Shown: positions 60,901 through 63,710 of the stretch, one piece after another
Layout of the letters: every line of letters begins with the position of its first letter
Numbering within the stretch: position 1 is the first letter of the stretch
Assembly: GCA_020796225.1 (NCBI GenBank)
Contig: CM036767.1
Coordinates: 12,257,427 to 12,321,426, forward strand
Source: Arion vulgaris
Taxonomy: Eukaryota; Mollusca; Gastropoda; Stylommatophora; Arionidae
DNA length: 64,000 nucleotides
Direction: 5' to 3'
The notes under the pieces: model-generated
What the model saw: the letters and a program-made list of their open reading frames with translations, nothing else
Database searches by the model: none
What the model was told of the DNA's origin: nothing
Position numbers and translations under genes: made by a program

Positions 60901-63710
60901 ATGGGGCTGCTTTTATCTTGAACACCCTGTATTAACCAATAAACCAGACTGCAGACAAGAAAAACACATCAGAAAAAAAACAATTTATCAACATCATACT
61001 TACCTATCCCTAAGTGAGTGTTGATGCTGGCATATCGGGCAGTCCCTGTAAGATTTTTATTCTCTCTGTACGGTATATGCTGATGTGTCCTTGCATCACG
61101 GTACTTTTTGGCCAGTCCAAAGTCTATAATGTAAACCAGATTACCCTTCTTTCCCAAACCCATGAGGAAATTATCAGGTTTGACATCTCGATGGATGAAG
61201 TTTTTTGAATGGATGTACTCTATCCTACTTATCTGTGAACAAACATAACAAGATATTCAAGAACATACTTGGAAACATGACATAGGCACGCATGAAAAAT
61301 TCATTCATTCTCTTCACCCTTCACCCCTAGGGAGGCATAGATCCTTCCATGCCATCCTATCCAAGGCCATCTTTTCCAGATTTCTCCGCTCTCTCCCAAT
61401 TTTCTTACACATAGGCACTCATGAAAAATTCATTCATTCTCTTCACCCCTAGGGTGGCATAGGTCCTTCCATGCCATCCTATCCAACGCCATCTTTTCCA
61501 GATTTCCCCGCTCTCTCCCAATTTTCTTATATTCCGTCTCCAAATCCTGCCTCCAGGTGTTCTTGGGTCTTCCCTTATCTCTATTAACATTGGGATTCCA
61601 GCGGAGGGCATGTCTTGTGATGCTGTCAAGGTGTCTCTTTGGTGTGTTTTCATGAAAAACGTACTAGAAGGAAACGTTTAATGACAGCAAGTAGCTATAA
61701 AGAGAATGTTACAAATGGGCAAAAAGCACCTGTTACTGACAAGTAGTTTGCTGGAGGGAGTTTTATGGCAAGAGACACAGCACATGCAATCCAAGTCCAA
61801 CACAATGGTGGTGACCTTTGAAGAGAAAACGCTCCTAGAGAAAACAGTTCAATGCCTGTATATGACTGCGGAAATTTTTCAATGATGACTGTCAAATAAT
61901 TGTTCTGCAAAATGTAGATTTGTCGGTGGATGTCAGCAATATCTGTCCTGAATGAAGTATCAAGGCGTCCTAATAATCTTTAAGGTATCCTACTAATAGA
62001 TTATTATCATCATCATAAAATAGCTTGTCCTGAGCAGAACTTTGCCACCCCAACAGACCTGGGAAATTTCTCAAATGTCCAGCCTCTGCAACCATCATCA
62101 GTTACATACTAAATCCATCTCTCTGTGGTCTTTCTCTTCTCCAACCCCTCCGTAGATTATTATCCCCATTAAAAAAACTGACAAAATATATAGTAAGAAT
62201 TGCTTATTGAACACCTCTGAAGTCGGAGAAGGCCCGTCTGTATGGCGAGGAAGCCAATAAAATGGTAAGCAAGCTTTCATGCAAAAATCAGTCAGAAGTG
62301 CCACACCTGGCACCTTGACTACGCCTGAATTTATAGCAGGCGAACGCAGAAGAAGCTTATTGAACCAACATCATAACACAATGTGCAGACATAGGTACTC
62401 GGTTTCATTCTGTAGATGTTGAAGGGTCGGCATCTCGACGGTTTCTGTTGTCTTGATGGTTAAACACATTATTCTGACACCTGAGATGCCCCGTTCTACT
62501 CCAGCAAGCTTTCATACTTACAATATAGATGTGGCATCAATTGGTATATCCTCAACATCATCAGGTGCTATCTTCACATAAAAAGGGTTTGGCTGCAATG
62601 GACCTGCAAAATCATGTCTCTTGTCTTGATGTTGCACTCTGCTATGTTGTAATTTATCACTATCTGATGTTTCAGTCTTTCGGTCTTCCTCATTCAATAT
62701 ATCATCACTAAACAAACGTAATGTCTCATTTTATCAAATTCAAACATCCAGATTATAGACAGTTTTGTCTATTACACAAGTCTATTACCTGCTTGTCACC
62801 TTACGTACACCGACATACCCAGGACAGTAAATCCATGTAAAAGATGTGAAACAAGCATGCAGACGTGAAAATAATATTGAATAATATGTTAAAATGGTCC
62901 ACTTACCAACTGATCAGCTAAAAGTAGAACTGTTTTAAGGCTAAACTTGCGTGAACAGAAGTTGAATAGATCCTCAAGGCTAGGGCCTAGAAGTTCCATG
63001 ACCATGACATTATAGTCCCCTTCAGCCCCACACCACTTAATTGTTGGAATGCCAACTGAGGAGTTAAATTGATGAAACATGAGTACACACAAGCAGCTTA
63101 GAGGACCAAATTTTTAAGTAAGTTTCAGTATAAAATACAAACACACACCATGATAGATTTTGTTCGCCTGTCAATTCAGTCATTGTCATGACACTAATAT
63201 CTTATTTTTGCATAAAAGCTTTCTTTCCTTATCAACACAAAAGTGCAGATACAAGACACACTGATGTTGTGAGTACAGATACAAGACACATCTCTTCTTT
63301 TTATTCTTCTTCTTCGAACGCTCCATATTAACCACTCTGTGATTTGTATGCAATCTGAGCATAAGAGCGATTGTACATTGTGCCAGCTATGCGCCTACAA
63401 GTCGGCCAGCACATCTGTTTTCTGCTACGCTTTTTATTTACTTGGGTAGCTTCCCTAGGTGGCTACCATAGTAACCTCTTAGTTGCCTTGTAGTTCGCAG
63501 TGTTACTATTCTTTGCTCCCCTTGCAAGAAATGGCAACACATAAGAGAATATTACAGTCAAAGTCACATACAACCAGGATAGAGAGAGAGAGTACTTACC
63601 ACCTCCTTGCATCATTCGATAAATCTTGCTCTCAATATGCAACTGTGGGTGCTTTGTCTTGACACATTCCAGCTTGATGGCCACCTCTTCACTACTGGAT
63701 ATATCGGTAC
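27878..63710 (-). CDS. CSNK1D/E: Casein kinase 1 delta/epsilon (doubletime/discs overgrown), partial at 5' end
   Basis: Monomeric Ser/Thr kinase acting in circadian PERIOD phosphorylation, Wnt signalling and other pathways (family knowledge). Kinase exons on the minus strand: 63710-63600, 63055-62907, 61232-61004, 59252-59082 and 57767-57619 (809 bases, 269 codons after two carried bases, no stop). They contain the catalytic VAIKLEC Lys, [11 protein letters not shown], the CK1-specific TARYASIN, the basic KRQKYE segment and [18 protein letters not shown]. Tail exons: 56547-56411, then 28074-27878 or alternatively 41942-41698. Sequence is far closer to delta/epsilon ([40 protein letters not shown]) than to alpha or gamma. 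The first exon with the glycine-rich loop lies beyond 64000. Oddity: a one-base frame problem in the first tail exon. Confidence 0.96.
28138..28495. repeat. Minisatellite of CACACAAA/GTACAGCC units
   Basis: About ten imperfect units of 'cacaaaatcacacacaaagtacagcctca', some halved. On the minus strand this lies just inside the CK1 intron, about 65 bases upstream of the tail exon's acceptor. Confidence 0.7.
28860..29130 (+). repeat. Retrotransposon tail fragments
   Basis: Complement of the 3.1/24.8/48.1 kb family ('aaaggtggacctcagagataacagaggcggcgaaagacact', 'gtgaggcagacc'), followed by a second related piece ('gagaggctcgctccaggtgtctct'). Confidence 0.5.
29345..29505 (-). repeat. SINE family L copy
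   Basis: Reverse copy relative to 32.2 and 33.1 kb: 'tggcagaatggactagagcacgaaatcccatgaggcagacccgtgttcaat', then 'ggggacataaaaaaaaatcctaacctgaac'. Confidence 0.6.
29523..29722 (+). repeat. SINE family C copy
   Basis: 'ctgcccagcgtgttcatagcgtgttggactacgggtgacaagctccctgtgagtgcgggttcaatttcgc' is a tRNA-like head (GCGGGTTCAATTTC as B box); body 'gtggcaccgaaccaaagggttatgatgtcca'; ends 'gtgcttctggatcgtaaaaaaa'. Confidence 0.7.
29723..30289. other. CK1 intron without strong feature
   Basis: 29735-29880 repeats sequence also at 25360-25470 and 33060-33110 ('gcgttt/cggtattacaggcagtaacaa'; 'ccactaagagttaa'). A 30-base internal duplication ('ggatcgctatgtgaatgattcttct') is at 30135-30200. Confidence 0.35.
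30290..30660 (+). repeat. Non-LTR retrotransposon 3' fragment
   Basis: Encodes [20 protein letters not shown], then [20 protein letters not shown]: the Cys/His segment and terminal region after RNase H. Its end 'tacacatcacaataagaatgatcaaa' resembles 19540-19575. Confidence 0.65.
31223..31412 (+). repeat. SINE family C copy
   Basis: 'gcctgcccagcgtgttcgactacgggtgacaag' head and 'gcttctggatcgtaaaaaaataaaaa' tail; 10 bases of A-rich sequence end it. Confidence 0.7.
31425..31570. repeat. Short tandem array, unit about 30-33 bp
   Basis: Units 'gttctaatcatgttcacggactaatatgttg' repeated about four to five times directly after the SINE tail; a single unit also precedes the SINE at 31172-31205. Confidence 0.6.
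31808..31975 (+). repeat. SINE family B copy
   Basis: 'gtgtctatagcttaagcggtagtcagctcgatcacaacccaagcgtacctggttcaaactccgc' head with clear A- and B-box-like parts; 'cctcaccgttcagaaagcaatggcaaactact' end. Confidence 0.7.
31980..32195 (+). repeat. SINE subfamily D reference copy
   Basis: GTGGTGCCGGGGCCCGCAAG start, 'aaagaatagtacaactgcaacctacaaggc', core ATGTCGTAAGAGGCGACTGA, 'ctaggaagctaccctagtaaataaaaagcatcgcagaaatcggatgtgctgg', 'cataactggcacaaagtacaatcgctcttaggctcag'. The 3' end is replaced by a family L copy. Confidence 0.8.
32200..32352 (+). repeat. SINE family L copy (tRNA-like head on the minus strand)
   Basis: The reverse strand reads as a tRNA-like head at the right end: GTGTCTGGCCGCATGACTTA and CCAGGTTTGATCCCCGG (B box). 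The left end has 'gcagtcactgtcaagctgttcaggtta'. Confidence 0.7.
32500..32780 (+). repeat. Non-LTR retrotransposon RT C-terminal fragment
   Basis: Encodes [20 protein letters not shown] then [20 protein letters not shown], the same family as the minus-strand copy at 48.1-48.35 kb ([20 protein letters not shown]). Stop at 32772-32774. Confidence 0.7.
33085..33300 (+). repeat. SINE family L copy
   Basis: 'ggtctaggacaggtgaaacgagagcctgaggaatttaatggtcgcatggctagtgtagtcgccgcgaagctg', then 'accatgaattgaacacgggtctcctgcatgggagccacactctaatccattctgccagatgctcct'. Confidence 0.7.
33660..34160 (-). repeat. Non-LTR retrotransposon RNase H downstream fragment and GC-rich block
   Basis: The 34000-34160 part on the minus strand encodes [20 protein letters not shown], near-identical to the 56.9 kb fragment. 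The adjoining 33780-34000 block is noticeably GC-richer with several overlapping frames; I cannot assign it. Confidence 0.5.
34450..34569 (+). repeat. SINE subfamily A, 5' half
   Basis: GCCGCCCGAGTGGTTATCGG start through the core (GTCGTAAGAGGTGACTAAGG) to 'cggatgcatgtgtcc', then stops abruptly. It keeps the 5' end and lacks the tail, which fits later deletion, not normal truncation during insertion. Confidence 0.75.
34570..34970 (+). repeat. Retrotransposon-like repeat with the empty SINE target
   Basis: The segment 34838-34970 matches 26680-27060 ('gaagaaagaggtggcccacttacacc' and 'tccaagacaaactg.atggc') but has no SINE at the ACTTACACC target. The part before it (34570-34835) is unclassified. 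Confidence 0.7.
34975..35260 (-). repeat. Retrotransposon RT C-terminal fragment
   Basis: Minus frames encode [17 protein letters not shown] then a diverged basic segment; same family as 23195-23435. Confidence 0.6.
35470..35840. repeat. Decayed minisatellite, unit about 30-35 bp
   Basis: Loose repeats of 'cacccaacatatatgttaatctcc.ttccttc' with much variation. No coding evidence. Confidence 0.5.
35841..36504. other. CK1 intron without strong feature
   Basis: Contains an (AC)n stretch at about 36320-36350 and traces of retrotransposon-like sequence; nothing supportable as a gene. Confidence 0.35.
36505..36725 (-). repeat. SINE family M copy
   Basis: Longest copy: 'ttaccccatatgcatcagtccctctccaaagac', 'gggagtattgcacaaagaccgatctccatagctcctgcaacaatcctagga', 'cagcgcagtccggactcaaacccacaac', ending 'cacagagacccgca' (complement of the tRNA-like start). 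Confidence 0.65.
36805..36871. repeat. (TA)n microsatellite
   Basis: Over 30 uninterrupted TA units. Confidence 0.95.
37168..37340 (+). repeat. SINE family C copy
   Basis: 'gcctgcccagcgtgttcgtagcgcattagacgacaggtgacaagctccctgtgagtgcggttcaattcc' head; ends 'gcttctggatcggaaaaaaag'. Confidence 0.7.
37341..37535 (-). repeat. SINE family H copy
   Basis: Reverse copy: 'gtggtcaacatcatgtcggccgtctttacttcccagtgcttctc' complements the 'gtaaagacggtcgacgtgatgttgaccac' block at 23.85 kb. Confidence 0.6.
37536..37768 (+). repeat. SINE subfamily D copy lacking the core
   Basis: Runs straight from 'gtgacctacaagg' into 'tagctgatgtaggggcctagg': the CATGTCGTAAGAGGCGAC core is deleted, with the rest intact to an AAAGAAGAAGA tail. 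Confidence 0.75.
37770..38130 (+). repeat. Non-LTR retrotransposon 3' fragment
   Basis: Encodes [20 protein letters not shown], then [10 protein letters not shown] and a stop in place of the next Gln. Continues with diverged terminal sequence to 'tttccaggtcaaataaag' and an A-run. Confidence 0.7.
38460..38714 (+). repeat. SINE subfamily D copy inserted in a family L copy
   Basis: 'gcttttta/gggtggtgtag' belongs to family L, is interrupted by a D copy ('atgtggtgccagggccc' to 'gttcaaagaaaaagaag'), and family L resumes as 'gcggctggtgtaggacagg'. Confidence 0.65.
38715..38900 (+). repeat. SINE family L copy (remainder)
   Basis: 'agaacctgaggaatttaatggccgcatggctaatgcagttaccgcaaagctgttctgg' to 'agcagcgctctaatcc', collinear with 33085-33300. 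Confidence 0.65.
39023..39245 (-). repeat. SINE family B copy
   Basis: Reverse copy from 'catcctttacaggatgtcgccat' (tail) to 'gagctgactaccactaagccacatatgcc' (tRNA-like head complement), with 'ggagtttgaaccagg' as B-box complement. Confidence 0.7.
39246..39460. repeat. Minisatellite, unit about 38 bp, six copies
   Basis: 'ttcacattacatgtcaaggaaaagtagattagtacgg' repeated nearly perfectly. Units abut, with no spacers. Confidence 0.85.
39663..40095 (-). repeat. SINE family G copy
   Basis: Tail side 'gaccatcattattgcacttcggtgagtgaccatgtgtgctc'; body 'gaagatggtgaaaatattttgtaggaattttatttctaat'; head complement at right 'gagggagcaaaccgagaatctttgg...gaggctaacacctaacctctacgccacagaggc' (tRNA-like: GGCGTAGAGGTTAGGTG ... 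GGTTTGCTCCC). Confidence 0.7.
40096..40500. other. CK1 intron without recognised feature
   Basis: No coding or repeat signal that I can name. Confidence 0.35.
40690..41630. repeat. Minisatellite, unit about 86-90 bp, about eleven copies
   Basis: Unit: 'gatgttaactagcaggccaggaagcctgtctgaaaagaaaaccagatagctcggtctactagaattaaatcattcgttcc.' with an optional 'accgag' variant. Long minus-strand frames through it are repeat artefacts. It ends about 70 bases 3' of the candidate alternative CK1 terminal exon. Confidence 0.9.
41698..41942 (-). CDS. CSNK1D/E: Candidate alternative terminal exon of CK1 delta/epsilon
   Basis: Minus-strand acceptor with a strong pyrimidine tract (CTCTCTCTCTCATTTAG) precedes 41942. 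In the phase left by the 56411 donor it is open for 80 codons, (N)[19 protein letters not shown] through [11 protein letters not shown], with a TGA at 41700-41698. Ser/Thr/Arg-rich, as CK1 tails are, but without a motif that I can place. CK1 delta is known to have alternative C-termini, so a second last exon is plausible. The alternatives are an unrelated exon or chance. Confidence 0.4.
42125..42430. repeat. Two-copy tandem duplication, unit about 145 bp
   Basis: 'caatatacactgat.tta' ... 'tactgacattacacat' ... 'atgaataattt' occurs at 42135-42285 and 42285-42430 with moderate divergence. Confidence 0.65.
42537..42720 (-). repeat. SINE family G copy, tail part
   Basis: 'gattgattggtcgataggaccatcatcattgcacttcgatgagtaaccatatgtgctcc' then 'acacaggaagatctcagc'; the head part is missing. 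Confidence 0.6.
43010..43518 (+). repeat. SINE subfamily D copy interrupted by a reverse D copy
   Basis: The outer plus copy runs 43010-43108 ('gcatgtcgaaagaggcgactgaggtagaggcctaggaagctacctagt') and resumes at 43305 ('cagctaatctagttaaaaacaagtgtcgcagaaatcggatgagctg') to 'gttcaaagaag'. The second half carries an extra insertion near 43370-43430. Confidence 0.75.
43109..43304 (-). repeat. SINE subfamily D copy nested inside another D copy
   Basis: Starts at left with a long CTTCTTCTTCTTCTTCTT tail complement and ends at right with 'gcttaccctgcgggcccaggcgccacatgg'. Flanks 'agctacctagt' and 'agctaatctagt' look like a target duplication. Confidence 0.75.
43605..43800 (+). repeat. Interspersed repeat shared with 18185-18335
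   Basis: 'gctatgtagtggtacctgcatgtgtttgtacgttgttaggttccatataatgtgtttcatttatctgaccttggc' and the ending GAGGTGGTGGTGGTG. Confidence 0.5.
43945..44133 (-). repeat. SINE family C copy
   Basis: Reverse copy: 'gatccagaagcacttgagctgaaagctcttcggctcggtgtcatggacatcgtaac' to 'ccgctacgaacacgcggg'. Confidence 0.7.
44137..44520 (-). repeat. SINE family G reference copy
   Basis: Tail side 'gattgattgataggaccatcatcattgcacttcggtgagtaaccatgtgtgctc'; head complement 'gagggagcgaaccgagtttctctggaatgagaggcaagcacctaaccactacaccaca'. The minus strand therefore starts TGTGGTGTAGTGGTTAGGTG and has CTCGGTTCGCTCCC as B box, resembling a tRNA. Confidence 0.75.
44812..45069 (-). repeat. SINE subfamily A copy
   Basis: Reverse copy from CTTCTTCTTCTTCTTTG to 'tgggccccggtaaccactcgggcg', with core complement 'agtgcctcttacgacatgcg'. 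Inserted next to 'gcagtctactcc...gcagtctacta', a probable target duplication GCAGTCTACT (44803-44812 and 45071-45080). Confidence 0.8.
45330..45660. repeat. Minisatellite, unit about 22 bp
   Basis: 'tcagtcaaatatatcttccctt' repeated about 13 times with slips. The two long plus-strand frames across it ([11 protein letters not shown] type) are translations of the repeat, not genes. Confidence 0.85.
45661..46879. other. CK1 intron; duplicated segments around retrotransposon DNA
   Basis: 'gctgtgtt.ttaa.aacg.t.tctgta.ggctaggc.atgggtgcc.taagaaat' occurs at 46268-46322 and 46684-46742; 'tattcattggct.c.gtgctttccc.ggg.ttcttaaaact' occurs at 46407-46447 and 47638-47680. No gene found. Confidence 0.45.
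46880..47345 (+). repeat. Non-LTR retrotransposon RNase H domain fragment
   Basis: Across frameshifts: [20 protein letters not shown] (first catalytic Asp region), [40 protein letters not shown] (last His/Asp region), [13 protein letters not shown] nearly complete but broken RNase H; relative of 17635-18060. Confidence 0.8.
47845..48050 (-). repeat. SINE family M copy
   Basis: Best head in the family: the minus strand begins GTGAGTCTCTGTGGTTACGC and has GTGGTTCGAATCC as B box. Body 'gagagtattgcacaaaccacgaactccgtagct'. Confidence 0.7.
48090..49020 (-). repeat. Non-LTR retrotransposon reverse-transcriptase 3' half
   Basis: Minus-strand pieces in order: [15 protein letters not shown], a YADD-region remnant, [18 protein letters not shown] (palm), [36 protein letters not shown] and the shared 3' tail. 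Frameshifted. The 'fingers/palm' order and C-terminal GRPRKRW mark it as a LINE. Confidence 0.8.
49021..49420 (+). repeat. Internally deleted non-LTR retrotransposon fragment
   Basis: One 62-codon frame joins the pre-RT linker motif ([17 protein letters not shown]) directly to the C-terminal motif ([18 protein letters not shown]), so the reverse transcriptase core between them has been lost. Confidence 0.65.
49657..50364 (+). mobile_element. Short piggyBac-like element (non-autonomous)
   Basis: Left end TTAACACTTTGGCTGCCA; right end GGTGGCAGCGAAAGTGTTAC is its reverse complement with one mismatch in the repeat and the last TTAA base changed. The interior encodes a 71-codon acidic frame (49934-50149: [20 protein letters not shown]), the sort of Asp/Ser-rich start seen in piggyBac transposases, then no transposase core. 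Confidence 0.6.
50490..50612. repeat. Tandem repeat, unit about 33 bp, four copies
   Basis: 'attatcaatacacttatgtaggtaagagagcc' repeated; the last copy merges into the following retrotransposon fragment. Confidence 0.8.
50620..50930 (+). repeat. Non-LTR retrotransposon reverse-transcriptase palm fragment
   Basis: Frames give [20 protein letters not shown] (the catalytic YADD box), [20 protein letters not shown] and [13 protein letters not shown]. Disrupted by single-base shifts. Confidence 0.8.
50982..51212 (+). repeat. SINE family H copy
   Basis: Head 'tgtggtagcgtagttgttagtgaactcgctgcttaggccagtggtccgggttcaactt' is clearly tRNA-like; body 'gtaccaggaaaagcactggaaagtaaagatgac'; tail 'gttctttacttttactttt'. 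Confidence 0.7.
51263..51421 (+). repeat. SINE subfamily A, 5'-truncated copy with target duplication
   Basis: Begins inside the element at 'atggctgaaatcggatgcac' and ends in 'aaagaggaagaagaag'. Flanked by perfect 11-base copies ACTTCCTACGC at 51252-51262 and 51422-51432. Confidence 0.88.
51690..51962 (-). repeat. Retrotransposon RT C-terminal fragment
   Basis: Minus frame [34 protein letters not shown]; same family as 61280-61650. Confidence 0.65.
52157..53528 (+). pseudogene. Mariner transposase pseudogene (DD34D type)
   Basis: Begins [20 protein letters not shown], has the helix-turn-helix segments ([31 protein letters not shown]), [12 protein letters not shown], the first Asp at [13 protein letters not shown], the second at [13 protein letters not shown] and the [22 protein letters not shown] end, finishing ERGGDYVEK. 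Damage: frameshift near 52325, stops near 52591 and 52790, a disrupted segment near 52710-52790, and a SINE splitting LAPC from DFFLF. The expected 'DLAP' catalytic Asp reads His (SPHLAP). Confidence 0.9.
53012..53327 (-). repeat. SINE family E copy inside mariner, with target duplication
   Basis: Flanked by GGCACCTTG at 53003-53011 and 53328-53336. The right end is the tRNA-like head (minus strand GGGACTGCCTAGAGTAGTTG ... GGGTTCGAACC); the left end is the A-rich tail (seen as GTTTTTTTCTTTTTTTTTC). Collinear with 5163-5500. Confidence 0.92.
53655..53852 (-). repeat. SINE family B copy
   Basis: Reverse copy: 'gcacatcctttaaaggactttgccatcacc' to 'catcgagctcactaccacttaagctataggcgc'; lies between two TA microsatellites. 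Confidence 0.7.
53975..54110. repeat. Tandem repeat, unit 35 bp, four copies
   Basis: 'gcaggttaaagcaggccctatatgcgggctatac' repeated almost perfectly, with the last copy diverging. Confidence 0.85.
54220..54790. repeat. Minisatellite, unit about 33-36 bp, about 16 copies
   Basis: 'gttggatgacttgtagattggatgtgacaacacat' with variants. The three long minus-strand frames (CCHIQPTSHPT-type) are the repeat translated. Confidence 0.9.
54791..55469. other. CK1 intron without recognised feature
   Basis: AT-rich; no gene or named repeat seen. Confidence 0.35.
55470..55600 (-). repeat. SINE family E-related copy
   Basis: 'cctgttatgaattcaggcatggtcaatagatgtcttgtatggcgcatcttacagttttttgtgtgaaggcctggtttccttatta' matches the 58.87 kb and 20.4 kb copies. 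Confidence 0.55.
55950..56400 (-). repeat. Non-LTR retrotransposon RT fragment
   Basis: Minus frame [20 protein letters not shown] followed by [19 protein letters not shown], the palm-to-thumb region ('...GLKIN..KT..M', 'F.YLGS..'). Confidence 0.75.
56411..56547 (-). CDS. CSNK1D/E: CK1 delta/epsilon exon: start of the regulatory tail, with frame conflict
   Basis: Acceptor TATTTCTTAG before 56547 and donor GTAAGTATC after 56411. The kinase frame enters as [12 protein letters not shown], which suits the 'FG...DRE.REE' start of this tail, but then meets a stop. One base on, the frame reads [18 protein letters not shown] to GTNSGDFN, matching the 'ATRALPP' segment of delta/epsilon and leaving the phase that both downstream exons need. 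The switch falls at GAAGAAAATG, so one extra A is the simplest cause. Alternatively, an acceptor four bases further (GGGAG before 56543) keeps everything in frame, giving [20 protein letters not shown]. Confidence 0.85.
56600..57180 (+). repeat. Non-LTR retrotransposon RNase H fragment, best preserved
   Basis: One 147-codon frame: [75 protein letters not shown]. This is the RNase H end plus downstream Cys/His segment. It lies within about 50 bases of CK1's tail exon on the opposite strand. Confidence 0.85.
57240..57550 (-). repeat. SINE family G copy
   Basis: 'gaagatggtgaaaatatttggcaggaattttaatttctaa' through 'ggggaacgaaccgagtaccgttggaacaagaggcgagcatctaacctctacgccagagacc' (tRNA-like head complement). 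Confidence 0.7.
57619..57767 (-). CDS. CSNK1D/E: CK1 delta/epsilon exon: end of the kinase domain
   Basis: Acceptor TTTATTTGCAG before 57767, donor GTAAGTTTC after 57619. Encodes (S)[19 protein letters not shown] through [14 protein letters not shown], essentially identical to vertebrate delta/epsilon. Two bases complete the Ser codon; ends in phase 0. Confidence 0.97.
58003..58243 (-). repeat. SINE subfamily D copy
   Basis: Reverse copy: 'tttgaacgctccataaagaccacttgttaaccactctttgtgat', core 'agtcgcctcttaagacatgacctg', 5' end 'ggtccccggcaacacac'. Confidence 0.78.
58390..58690 (-). repeat. Non-LTR retrotransposon RNase H downstream fragment
   Basis: Minus frames give [20 protein letters not shown], then a Cys/His remnant and [20 protein letters not shown]. 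Fits the post-RNase H segment. Confidence 0.6.
58860..58985 (-). repeat. SINE family E-related copy
   Basis: 'ttacgaattcagggcgcctttgtatggacggcacatctaactaatttttgcgtaaaggcctgcatttcctt' and 'ccgccatctccgacttcagg'. Confidence 0.6.
59082..59252 (-). CDS. CSNK1D/E: CK1 delta/epsilon exon: kinase C-lobe
   Basis: Acceptor TTCTGTTACAG before 59252, donor GTAAGTTTT after 59082. Encodes (E)[20 protein letters not shown], then [20 protein letters not shown] through [12 protein letters not shown]. The basic KRQKYE patch forms part of the anion-binding/nuclear-localisation region in this subfamily. FLRG and EELCKTF differ slightly from the vertebrate sequence; the frame is intact. Confidence 0.97.
59253..60002. 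other. CK1 intron without recognised feature
   Basis: AT-rich; no named repeat or gene. Confidence 0.35.
60003..60248 (-). repeat. SINE subfamily A copy
   Basis: Reverse copy from 'ttcttctttgcgttcgttctttatgaccaattttaatcac' to 'ccaaatttgggcccggtaaccactcgg', core complement 'cagtcgcctcttacgatatgcg'. Confidence 0.82.
60249..60560 (-). repeat. SINE family G copy, degraded
   Basis: 'aaccatgtgtgctccaatatcttacaaaggaagatctcaatgatagtgcacaaactccatag' and 'cttttgtccaggtaaagagtgtccag'. Worn head. Confidence 0.55.
61004..61232 (-). CDS. CSNK1D/E: CK1 delta/epsilon exon: catalytic core
   Basis: Acceptor GTTTGTTCACAG before 61232, donor GTAAGTATG after 61004. Encodes [60 protein letters not shown] and [16 protein letters not shown]. 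Contains the catalytic Asp (HRD), metal-binding Asp (DFG) and the SIN motif that replaces APE in CK1 kinases. Confidence 0.98.
61280..61650 (-). repeat. Retrotransposon RT C-terminal fragment with tandem duplication
   Basis: Minus frame has [17 protein letters not shown]. The 125-base segment 61280-61408 is repeated at 61409-61530 with few differences ('cataggcac.catgaaaaattcattcattctcttcaccc'). Confidence 0.65.
62030..62150 (-). repeat. Retrotransposon 3' end fragment
   Basis: Reverse of the 23.4 kb end: 'catcatcataaaatagcttgtcctgagcagaactttgccacc'. Confidence 0.55.
62213..62355 (+). repeat. SINE family E-related copy
   Basis: 'cctctgaagtcggagaaggcccgtctgtatggcgaggaagccaataaaatggtaagcaagctttcatgcaaaaatcagtcagaagtg', ending 'gcgaacgcagaagaag'. 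Confidence 0.6.
62522..62707 (-). CDS. Exon of another gene inside the CK1 intron; AP-3 delta-like
   Basis: Minus-strand acceptor ACGTTTGTTTAG before 62707 and a consensus donor GTAAGTATGA after 62522 bound a 186-base open segment: [20 protein letters not shown], then [20 protein letters not shown] and DATSI. It enters after two codon bases and leaves after two, while the flanking CK1 exons join in phase 0, so it cannot be a CK1 cassette. From memory, the NPFYxK...VExIPV...IDL spacing resembles the linker after the trunk domain of AP-3 complex subunit delta, but I cannot verify that. No other exon of such a gene was found in the window. It could be a nested gene, a translocated exon or an assembly error. 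Confidence 0.5.
62907..63055 (-). CDS. CSNK1D/E: CK1 delta/epsilon exon: hinge and N/C-lobe junction
   Basis: Acceptor TTTAACTCCTCAG before 63055, donor GTAAGTGGA after 62907. Encodes (V)[39 protein letters not shown] and [10 protein letters not shown]: hinge plus helix region, nearly identical to vertebrate delta/epsilon. Confidence 0.97.
63301..63540 (-). repeat. SINE subfamily D copy
   Basis: Reverse copy: CTTCTTCTTCTTCGAACGCTCC at left, 'gcataagagcgattgtacattgtgccagctatgcgcctacaagtcgg', worn core ('gtaacctcttagttgccttgtag'). Confidence 0.72.
63600..63710 (-). CDS. CSNK1D/E: CK1 delta/epsilon exon: N-lobe with catalytic lysine
   Basis: Acceptor TTGTTCCAG before 63710, donor GTAAGTACT after 63600. 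Encodes (G)[20 protein letters not shown] then [16 protein letters not shown]. The Lys in VAIKLE is the ATP-anchoring residue. Enters after one base of a Gly codon, so the glycine-rich loop is on an exon right of the window. Confidence 0.97.

Noticed and set aside
62522..62707. The AP-3-like exon as a cassette exon of CK1
   Set aside because: Phases do not match the flanking CK1 exons, and an insertion there would disrupt the kinase fold.
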